DNA from: Larus michahellis
Lineage: Eukaryota > Chordata > Aves > Charadriiformes > Laridae
Length of the DNA: 64,000 nucleotides
Assembly (NCBI RefSeq): GCF_964199755.1
Contig: NC_133900.1
Coordinates: 78,290,727-78,354,726 of the forward strand
Reading direction: 5' to 3'
Under the pieces are notes generated by a model. It had not been told where the DNA came from and ran no database searches. It saw nothing but the letters and a program-made list of their open reading frames with translations. Both the position numbers and the translations under genes were made by a program. This document shows, piece after piece, positions 50,838-61,400 of this stretch. How positions within the stretch are numbered: position 1 is the first letter of the stretch; every line of letters begins with the position of its first letter.

Positions 50838-51046
50838 ATACCTTAACATAAATATGTTTTTTTTATATATATAGATATATTTAAAAAAACACATATATAT
50901 ATATGTTATATATAAATATGGTTTTTTGTATATATATATATGTTATATATATTTATGTTAAGGTATATATATTATTATAAAATAATTATATATCATTTTA
51001 GATAATGATGTTATCTATATTATATATAAGTACCTTAACATAAATA
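50838..51046. repeat. AT-rich inverted repeat with a third arm copy
   Basis: An 18-base arm at 50838-50855 (ATACCTTAACATAAATAT) is matched perfectly in inverted orientation at 50949-50966. The space between is alternating AT, itself near-palindromic. A direct copy of 16 bases of the arm recurs at 51031-51046. The whole could form a hairpin or cruciform of about 129 bp. Confidence 0.85.
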
Positions 51047-52619
51047 CCTTAACTGAAGAACTGTGTTCTTTAGTCTTTGGAAACAGATTAGATTCATCGG
51101 AATAACCTTGGCAACCAGCACACTTAAAAATGAGTCCTTGCCTGAATTCAGTCACAACGATTCTGGTGGACCTACAAGGTTTCATTAGCTTCTTTCCCAA
51201 ATTATTTACATTAAAAAAGCACTAAATTTTATTTTAAGACTTAACGTGATTTGATTAGCTGTCTCCAGGTGCTCTACTGGCAATTTAATTAATATAAGTA
51301 AATTGAATGCTTATTTTACCTTTTCTTCTCATCACCCCCAGTGTTTCTGGCCTCTCTGAATTCGGGGTTTGCTGCACGCTTGGCCCTGGATCTTTGGCAG
51401 ATTTTTCACTGGTCTTAGTACTGTGATAAGTTGCCCTACTCCTAACTTACCCCACCACATGTTCCTCCCTTCCCAAAGGAACTGTCAGTGACTTACCTGT
51501 CCTGGGAGGACTCTTCAGTCCCGGTGGTGTCTCTGCACTAGGGTGGCAGGGTGACCAGCCAACCAAAAACTGCCTCGACCTCCAGCCCGCGCACAGGAGC
51601 AGCTCGTTGCCTCCACTGTGATGTTTGGGATGAAGCTGAGGACTCTCTGTGCAGATCAGGGCAGCGTCCACATAAAAGCAGCAAGTTAGCTGGTCAGCAG
51701 CGACACAATGCTTACCTTCGTTGCAAAGCTGCCTCCTTGTTGTCGCTGGGTTTTAATTGCTATTGGTTTGTGTCGTCAGACATCTTTCATGCTGTGTAAA
51801 GTGGTGCTCTGGCTTGCCCCTGTCTTCAAAGAATGTAGTTTGCCACCTTACTGCTAATTTTACAAAGAGCTTTCTTCCCCTGCCTCCTTCCTGGTTTTTG
51901 TTTGGTTTTTTTTTCTTTTTCTCTCCTTACTTCTAGTGATATCCTTCAGTCTGAGTTGTGCCCTCCAACTGCTTATTTCTCAGCTTTTCAGAACACATTG
52001 CCAGTTTGCCGCCTTCGTCTATGTCTTGCATAGAGCTGCCAATAAAGGCAGCTACTGAATACAGTTTTATTTCTGGTCTTTAGGTGGTGATCTTTTTAGA
52101 GGAAGCTTCATCTGTTTGATCCCATCACCTTCAGCATCCTTTATTTGCACATTTTCATACTAAAGAACAGCCTGAACCCAGGGAGGCTGAAATTACACCA
52201 CAGAATTCTGTAATGCTCTTCTGTTACTTTTTTCCCAGCTGTTTAGTTCCGTTCATGTGTGTCCCATTTCAAATTACAGTGCCCTCGTGCTAAATGCGCA
52301 AGGATTTGCAGCAGAGGGGATATCGCTACAAGAAATCTGTAGTTCATAGTGTGGTTTTCTCATCCTTTTTGTCTTGCATTCCCTAAAAAAAAAATTATAT
52401 AGGGGTGTAGCATGTAATTAACTCAAGTGACAGCAGCCTCAGTTCTGGTTATCAGTTGTAGGTTCCTCCACAGCTTAAACTCCTGTATCCAAGTATTGAA
52501 GTAGGGAAGATAAAAAAATCCCTTGATCTCAGTGACAGAGTGATTCTTGAGTAAATGGAGAACTATATTACAACAACTGGGAAAGCAAAGCTTTGTTTCA
52601 TTCACGGCTGTGAAATAAC
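51047..52619. other. Intergenic stretch, nothing recognised
   Basis: Mixed unique sequence with no exon, RNA gene or named repeat. Confidence 0.55.
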
Positions 52620-53560
52620 GTAACGCTAAATGACCTCAGTGTTTATTTGAAGGTGTTTCTCAGCAGGCTGATAATGGCACAGATACATCCATTACAATGA
52701 AAACGGAGGTAGCCAACGCAAAATTCCAAGGACTGAAAGACACGTTACAGTGGGCGGCTAAGTAGAGGCTTAATATAAAATGTTAATATGTTAATATTTC
52801 AGTTGTAAAGCGAGTTACAAAGAGTTGCATAAGCGACATGAAGACAGTGCTTTGAATTTGCATATATTGCTGTGCCGCATTTATTTCTAGACATGTCTAA
52901 TAGGACACGATGCCATCATACGCAACTTTACACTTTAAAGCTGTGCAATAATATTGCCCGTTTTCAAACTCATTTTTAGGCAGAATATTTGAGTGTTAAG
53001 TTTTCATTGCTGACTTTGCAGCACGTTTCTTTAGTTTGAGAAAACCCATTCAAAGTGTCCTTTAATACCATAAATTTTACAGGCTATGTTCAAAATATGA
53101 AGCATTTTTAAAAGTGCAATTAAAATCAGGGCTTTCATTTATTAAAAATTTGTAAAGATTAAAAAGCAGAAGGCTAGATTCTGAACCGAGTATAAATTAT
53201 AGCTGTATTTATTTCAGTTGAGCTACAGTGATTTATCAAATTGAGAATCTGGCCTTTCCAGTATCACATTAAGATAAATCTTGCTGTTAGGAGTGGAATT
53301 ATTTGTTCAAAGACAGCAGCTCCCTTAAGAGAACATTAATTTACCTACTCATTTTTGATACCAGAAGTTAGTAGAAAAGAATGAAAAGCCATTCCATAAA
53401 AGCAGACTGAATAATAAAATGTAAAGCTTCTAAATTGAGGTATATTTATATAATTTGATTCTGCCGGTAAGTCTGTATTTGAAGGAGGAGCATGAGACGC
53501 GATCAAAGTAAACTTAAGTTACTGCTGCTTTGCTTTACTGGAGTTCAGTACCACGTTGTC
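52620..53560. other. Possible conserved non-coding block downstream of MTMR7
   Basis: AT-rich, unique sequence with many TAAT/ATTA cores and no simple repeats, contrasting with its low-complexity surroundings. It looks like old non-coding DNA under constraint and holds the short inverted-repeat fossil at 53172-53254. This is an impression from reading; conservation was not measured. Confidence 0.3.
53172..53254. repeat. Ancient short terminal-inverted-repeat fossil (candidate)
   Basis: GGCTAGATTCTGA at the left end and TGAGAATCTGGCC at the right end are inverted repeats matching at 11 of 13 positions, around an 83 bp AT-rich unit that is itself loosely symmetric. The ends resemble the GGCCAGATTCTGA ends of palindromic repeats I associate with turtle and crocodile genomes. 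The family link is from memory. Confidence 0.45.
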
Positions 53561-53609
53561 TCCAAGCAGGTAAGAGCAGCCATATCAATTATATTTTTAA
53601 CTGCTTGCT

Positions 53610-53615
<6 letters not shown>

Positions 53616-53641
<26 letters not shown>
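53616..53641. repeat. Poly-A tract, 26 bases
   Basis: An uninterrupted A run followed by CAAACCC. It is probably unstable in length. No retroposed body is recognisable beside it. Confidence 0.95.
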
Positions 53642-53649
53642 CAAACCCA

Positions 53650-55058
53650 ACAAAAAAACCCTTGGAAGAATTGCATCCGGATATGGAAGCCTTTTTGGTG
53701 AGTTTCAGAACATCCCAAATTTTAAACAGTTTTCAGTGGTTTACTTCCGTACCAGTGATTATGAAAGCTAGTACTCCTACTTTTAAAAACTATGAAAATT
53801 CTTAAACGCAACGAGATTAAACTTTCTGTTGTGGCGAATCAGTCTTTTTTTTAAAATTAGCATTGCCATGCTCTCTTCAGGCTGGCAAATACTAAAAGGG
53901 AAATTTTGTGTGAGGATAAAAAAACCCGTTGGCTGTGGTTAGTTTATTTTCAACAATAAGATTTGGAAGGAATATTCCTTATAACGGTTCCTTTATGGGC
54001 AAAAGCTTTAATTCAGAATTTGGAGTGATGCTTTCATAAGTGGTTCTTACAAGTGGTTTTGATTTCCCTGTTCTCTCTAATGTCTATGTGCCTCACGCCC
54101 ACTCAAATAAAACATTTTCAAGTAGGAATCAAAATAGGCTGGAGAATTTGAGGGTTTATTACCTTTAAAATTTTACCTTCATATCTTACGTAGGCAGTTT
54201 GGAACAAGGGTACGATATAAACAATCAAACTTGAGAACAAAGCGGCAAGAGGGCAGAGTATACTGCCTAATGTGCCTTTGGTGACAACGGCATGCTTTCC
54301 CATGAAGGCTGTGTCAGTGGTGGTGTGTTTCTTGAAGGTTTGCTCACAAAAACTACTGAACTTTCAGCACTGGTTGAGGGTTGGATACAAACGGGACGCC
54401 TTCGGGTGCAGCAGCAGCAGCTGCTTACCTAAGGATGATGTTTTTGCGGGATCGAGCATGTCCCTTTGTTAGTTTTACTTTGCCGTAAAAGATCCTAGTA
54501 GGAGAAGATGCCAAATAATTGTTGGAATTCAAAATTTAACACCTCTCATGAAAAAAGAAAAAAAAGTGAAGAATGTACACAATATGTCTGAAGGCAAAAG
54601 AGCTCTAAAAAAAATCAGTTTGGACTGCTTCACCAGTAAGCTAACGCTAATGAATCTTCAGCCTTATTCCTATGTGTAAGAGAGTTCTTCTCCAACGACG
54701 TGAAATTCCAAAGTACTATTACTTTGTACAATAAGTAATTATGGAAATATACAAAGTAAGGAATACTTACATGACCTTGATACATTGATAAATGAGCAAT
54801 ACATTGATAAAGTCAAAACGAATACCACATTGGCTTAACTAAATATAACAGCAGATATTACCTTTCTTTAGCATTATGTCTTAAAACTAATAATGGCTTG
54901 TTCTGTTTCAATCCTTCCTTACACAATTGCACAGTTCCCTTTCTTTGGATTATTTCTTTAGGCCACAGACCACTTCCGTTCTTTATCTGATGAAAAGATG
55001 TCATTCCAGACCGTGAGAGACTCAGTTTCATCCAGATCCTTGCTGTTGTGACGGTGTT
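53650..55058 (-). other. MTMR7: Probable MTMR7 3' UTR and flank
   Basis: Sequence after the MTMR7 stop, without recognised exons or repeats. Minus-strand AATAAA signals occur at 54155-54160 and 53943-53948, either of which could end the transcript. I cannot choose between them. Confidence 0.45.
54155..54160 (-). terminator. MTMR7: Candidate MTMR7 poly(A) signal
   Basis: AATAAA on minus, about 0.9 kb after the MTMR7 stop codon. It is one of several candidates. Confidence 0.35.
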
Positions 55059-55418
55059 TCAGACTGCCAGAAATACAGCCTCGTCTGAATCCTTGCCACT
55101 GTCCTCACTGGGCAAGCAGCCACCCCCGCTTGGGGACCTGCAGCTCAAGTCCTCCACGCCAGACTCCTGATCGCTGTTAGCCGAGAGGTCAGGGTCGGAG
55201 CTTTTCAGGTTGTCCTGCGTCAAAATCAGGGCTGAATCTTCTTCATCCCCCTGTGAAGGGCTCCGGGACGGGAATGATTTCAGGTCATTGCTATACTCCT
55301 GGGGAGTGTTAGCTAAGCTGTTGTTGGAAGTAGAAAGCCCTAACTCTTTGCTTCGCTCTTGTCGCTTACTCTTGACTTTATTATCATTTAGTTGTGATTT
55401 CTGAAGATTCGCCAGTCT
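55059..55418 (-). CDS. MTMR7: MTMR7 last exon (coiled-coil end and acidic tail)
   Basis: From [18 protein letters not shown] to [16 protein letters not shown] and EAVFLAV with TGA. 119 residues, rich in Ser, Asp and Glu, low in structure. The acceptor is TTTATTTCAG. A CR1 copy ends only about 85 bp upstream of it. Confidence 0.95.
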   Translation of the reverse strand, partial: RLANLQKSQLNDNKVKSKRQERSKELGLSTSNNSLANTPQEYSNDLKSFPSRSPSQGDEEDSALILTQDNLKSSDPDLSANSDQESGVEDLSCRSPSGGGCLPSEDSGKDSDEAVFLAV

Positions 55419-58400
55419 CTGAAATAAAGGAAACAGCATATATTACATGGGCATATTTAGGGCCCAGTAATCCTCTTATGTGTCTTTGCCTTTTAAAAAA
55501 ATAATAGAACCATGGAATGGTTTGGGTTGGAAGGGACCTTAAACTTCATCTAGTTCCAACTCCCTGCCCTGGGCAGGGACACCTCCCACCAGACCAGGCT
55601 GCTCCAAGCCCCGTCCAGCCTGGCCTTGAACCCCTCCAGGGATGGGGCAGCCACAGCTTCTCTGGGCAGCCTGGACCAGGGGCTCACCACATTCATAGTG
55701 AAAAATTTCCTAATACCTAATCTAAATCTCCCCTCTTCCAGTTTGAAGCCATTACCCCTCATCCTGTCCCTCTCCAGCTTTCTTGTAGGCCCCCTTCAGC
55801 AACAAATAATAAAGAAAGAAACTAAGTTCAGAGCCCAACCCAATTGGCACCTTCTAAAACTGCCAATTTGCATTTATGGAGTATGAGAAGCGCACAATTT
55901 ATCACAAACCGATGCTGACTTACAGCATCCCTTGGAGTTACAGAAGGATATAAAATTTTCAGGAGTAGTAATTGTGCACCAACACAGGTGAAACTTTAGC
56001 CCTAAAGAAATAAGTGCAAAACATTCACTGTAATTTATGTGAGAACAAAGATGATGGCTGAGCATCCTCATGCCAGAAAAGGATGTAGCATGTCGGGGAC
56101 TCTGCAGCGTACAGACTTGGATTTCGTTTACCGTTGGTTAAGCCTGGGGCACTGAGATCAGGTGTTTATTACCTCTCTTAAGACCTCCAGCTCTTCTTCC
56201 AGCTGCTGAGTTTCTTCCTTCACTGCCATCAGATAATCAGTAACTGACTGTCGAGGATGCAGCCCCTTTTCGAAGCGGTTGTACATACCGCTCCAGAACC
56301 TGGAAGTGACAGGAAGGTCAGCAATTGTCTCATTTGGTGAGGTGGCCTCACAAGACCTAAATACACACTTTTTTAATGTTTTTTTTCAGACATATGTTGT
56401 CCTAAATGATGCAGCTATGGATTATTCACCATTAGAGTGCATACCCATAAGTTTTTTGGAGTATTTGGTAAGATTTATGGTCCATTTGCAATGGCTCTGT
56501 CTTGAAGATGCAACTCTGTAGACATAGACAGCTTGACCCAGTGGTGATACACAGTACAAAGAAAGGTGAAGGCACCTCAGCTCACGTGGCTGAGGGTGGT
56601 TCACTGAATGCAAACTTTTGCTGTATTATTTTCTCGTTCTACATTATAGGCCTTAGAGCAATGGTATGTATAAAACAGCCATGGTTAAAGACAGTTTTTC
56701 ATAATCCTACTTCTCAACCGTTGTTTAACTTCCCATGAAGGTGACTTTGACATTCTGTATACTTGGTTTTGGCTGGGGCTGGGGCAGGGGGGTGAGGTGC
56801 AGCTAGTTAACAGGGTTTGGTTTTTTTCCTACCTGTAAAGAAGAGTTAAAAATCAGGAGTAAAAAAACAGTATGGTATCCTGCTCTCTTAATATCTCAAC
56901 TGACATTTTAAACTGGCCTCTGGAAATTGCATGAAACATATATGTTGGCAAGTTCTCTTCCTGTTGTATGGAATGGGTAGTGAGGCACTGGCCCAGGCTG
57001 CCCAGAGAAGCTGTGGCTGCCCCATCCCTGGAGGTGTTCAAGGCCAGGCTGGATGGGGCTTGGAGCAACCTGGTCTGGTGGGAGGTGTCCCTGCCCAGGG
57101 CAGGGGGGTGGAACTGGATGATCTTTAAGATCCCTTCCAACCCAAACCATTCTATGATTCTATGAATTATTTGACAAACCCTGACAAAGAGCTGAGTTGC
57201 TTTTTCATTTTCAGGAGGAAAGGACTCGAACTTTAAGTCCATGGCTTACTCTGTCCCTCCTGTTTTCTCTCTTCCTGGCCGTAGGTGGCCGCAGCCAGAC
57301 TCTGAGTCTGTCTCTAGTTCACCAGACGGGTTAAGTAACCCAGAGACCTGCCCTCGCCTGCAGCTGCCCAGCCAAGTAGCTGGCAGATATTTTTGGAGCA
57401 TGTGCGTGCTTCTTGGTGGTTTATTGTTCCTTCCCCAGTAGTGTACTATTTAAGTCACATTCCCCCTTAAGTTTATCATCTGAGAGCTCATGCTTGGAAA
57501 TCTTTTCGCGCCCAAGTAATTCCATTAAAATCAACAGGATTACTCATCCCATGGAGGATCTGCACTACCAGTACTTCTTTTATAAATCCCGCTATCCAAA
57601 AAAATATGATTAACAACTATTTTTAAGTTGTTTTAAAGTGGATGTGACCTGGAATAGTAGACATGAAAGGATTCAATTTCTGTCATTTAGGATATTTATT
57701 GACTTTTTAACGGTGCTTTTACTTGCAACTGGAAAACAAAGTGATCAGTTTTACTGAAATCACAGTTTTCATTAATTTCTATTCAAGTTCTCCTTAAGCT
57801 TGTTAAGATTAATGGCACAATTAATTACTCAAGTCAGAATGTCAGTAGTACCATTTCTAAAATTATGATGTTTTGATACATTTTGAAAAAAAAATAAGTA
57901 AAACTTACTGTGTATTCTTCAGGGTGTAGCAACAACCTGGGGAAAGGCTGCTTTTTGTTTTACTGAACACTTATTTTAGCAATGAAACAATATGGTTTCT
58001 TGAAATGTCCCTTTTTATTTTTGACACCAATTGATCCAGATAAACATCACAAAATCTCGGAATGGAAGAAGTTGAAGCGACTTTAGATTCAGAAACCACA
58101 GACGAGAACAGAACAGAAAGAGACTTTTCTCAGTGGAAGAAGCGAGTAACCACGAAACGAGGACACGGGACTATCAATATAGCTTTAATCTTAAGCCTCT
58201 TTTCAGACTAATGCTCTGTTGTGGAATGGTGCGGAGGTGTTGGCTGACTACGGGCACGCAGGGAATGAACACGTGACCTCTGAGACTGAATTTACTCTCA
58301 GGAAGGTACATTATGGGATGAGAAATGCTTAAATACAAAGGCGCTCTCTTCTGTACTAGCACATCCTACAATTCTCGGTAGCAAGTGGTACTACCTACTT

Positions 58401-61400
58401 GTACAAGAAGTTGCATGGAGCCATCTGTGGGCGCAGGGTCCCCTGGGTTTGGCTGTGGTCCGGTCTGTACAAAGGATTCAGGTAATCAGCACGATTTTTC
58501 CACAAGTGAGCCCACAATGAATATGTTCGTTCTTGGATTCTGAAAAAAATATATTAAATAAAAAACTTATTAAAGTCTCTACTACAATTCAGGTATAGCT
58601 AAAGCTTAGATGCAACATTCTAGTGCTCTGTACTACTCGTTTACAATCAGCTTTATATTTCCTTAACAGAATTAGACTTAAGTTATAAATATAGAAAAAC
58701 AGAGACTCATATTCCTTTGTTTTGTCACTAAAGGTAAAATCCAATCCATTTCCCATAAAGCCAGAGCAGCTGGAGAGGGAAGGTGCAAAGGCACGTTCCT
58801 TTGCGAGATGGAGCGGATCACGTCCATAAAAATCAGCTTTCAGAGCAATCTCTACACATTGAAGGGATTCCCATGTTTAAAAGCACTCTGACACCATCGA
58901 GCTGCAATTTCTCAGGCAGTTGGGTCTTGGGATGTGATGCCCCGTGAAGGTTTTAGTTTAAAATGGTCTGTGTCACTGAGGCTGCTCGGCATTTGAGCAG
59001 TGAAAGGGACCAAATGGCAGGAGGAAGCAGTAACTCCCACCTTCTGCTCCTTGCTGCTGCTGGCGTGAGAAAAGTAGTGGGTATTGTGATGCACCTGAGC
59101 AGCCAGGGCTCCAGGAAGCAGATACCACCATCATCACTGCCAGGAACGATGCTATTGTCTCTGTTTGGGCCTGAGGGCAGGTAGATTAATTCATAATGGC
59201 TTTGGGGCCAGGCAGCAGAATGATAGTTTGCTGACTCAGTCCTAGGGAGGGTAACCAGACAAAAAGGCTCTTCATAAAAAAGTATCCAAGAGGTCTGGAG
59301 TAAACTGTTCTGACATGACATCCAAAGACAGGTTGAAACACAGAAGAGCGGTGAATCAAACTGAGAACTTAACTAGAATAGAATCACAGAATCGCCTAGG
59401 TTGGGAGGGACGTTTCAGATCATTGAGTCCAACCATCAACCTGACAAAAGCCGTCACTAAACCATATCTCTAAGCACTATGTCTACCCATCTTTTAAATA
59501 CCTCCAGGGATGGTGACGCTACCACTTCCCTGGGCAGCCTGTTCCAATGCTTAATAATCCTTTCAATGTAAAAAATTTTCCTAATATCCAATCTAAACCT
59601 CCCCTGGCGCAACTTGAGGCCGTTTCCTCTTGTCCTGTTGCCTGTTACTTGGGAGAAGAGACTGACCCCCACCTCTCTACAACCTCCTTTCAGGAGGCGA
59701 TATCGTCTTGTATCAGTATTGTGCTGGCTTGCCTTCTACGTTGTTGATGCAGCAATAAAGGTAGGGCCGTGTGGCTGAAGGGCTAATGCTCTTGTCTGTT
59801 TTCACTAATCCCTGTCACGCACACCAAGGATTACTCTCCCAGAAGAGCCACGGTGCAGAGGATCAACCTTTTTTCGGTATTAATCTGTGCTGCCAGAAGA
59901 CGACAGCCAAGAAGTCTGCGCTGCGCTCCGTGCCCTATGAAAGCACACACATGTAGACGGGCAAATATCTGACTGCTCAACACACCACCCACAGACCCCA
60001 CACGCTGGGGTGCGGTTCGCTACTGTATATAGAAATGTGCTCCTAAAGAAAAGACTTTCGTACTTAAGCTCTCGTCTCTCCTTCTGGCTGTTACATAGGA
60101 AATTCCCAAACTGGCAAGAGTAAATATGATGCTGTATGTGGATGAGGAATCTCTCATTGAATTCAAAGGCACAAGGAAACTGTTCCATCAATTGCCAAAC
60201 ACACTCGATGAACTGGTCAATAACAGGGGATATTTCCTTTGGATCTCCATCTAAATTTCCATACCTGAAACAAGACAAGATACGTATGATCATAACCTGA
60301 AATCCTCTAGGAAAACTGAATTAACACTAATGAAAACAAACCCCTCACTTTAAGTGTGCAAGTTACACCATAGGCATTCATTTCTAAAATCTCAACTGCT
60401 AGTGTATTTTTTTACTTACAGAAATGATGCAAGATTCGTGGAGTAGAATGAAGGCAGAATTTATCAAATACAAATGAAAAAAAACACTTTTATGGGTGTC
60501 TTGTTGCCTTACAGCTACCAACAGCTGGCTATGGCATAGCCATGTTTTAACACTATTAATAAGAAGTTATACCACAGTAACATAAGTCATTGTAAGAACG
60601 ACTGCAATGACCTAATAACAAAAACGTATCTTAGACAGGCGCTTAAAGGCAGACCATTCCCCAAACCAGAAAACTGAGCAGGAGAGGAACAGAATAACCT
60701 TGGCAGAAAACAATTTAAAAGCTGCCCCCTCTTAGTGACATTTTTAGAAAGTGGGAAATGGCTACATGCTACTCTGCCAAGTGAACATCAAACTTTCTGT
60801 CTATAAAAATGTCTCTTGGAACCACTTGCAATGAAGAAAAGGAGCCTGAAAATAGAGGTAAAATATGTAAGTCTACATAATAGGAAGAAGCATTTTCAAT
60901 CAGTTATTCTGCTTGTCTAGTGTGGGTGTGTGTATGTGTGGAATTCCATGAACATCTAAAATTGAAACTTCTAATTCTACTATTGTTACGCATCGAAGAA
61001 AATATGACAATATTGTACTGCAAACCAAAGCTATCAGTGGTGATTACATTTCATAATACCTTTCACCACTGATAATAACAGACATATGACATTTTTATGT
61101 TAAATGTAGTAATTCCTGCTGGAATTTCACAAGTGGTGTGGAGCTGTACAGATTTCTTGAAAGTTTTGATGTGTTTTTTGGAAATTACAACACATTTATA
61201 TTCAAATCAAACAATATAATGTAATTAAACTCTGATATAAAAATTGCATTTGTCATTTTTACAGAAACTAAAATGAAATACAAGAAAAAGAAAACGTGTA
61301 TATTTATCCATGTTCAAATCTATAAAGTCTTCAAGCATTCTCATTACATGATAGCATTTACATAATTGGACGTACAAAATAACTTGTCCAAATAGATGAC

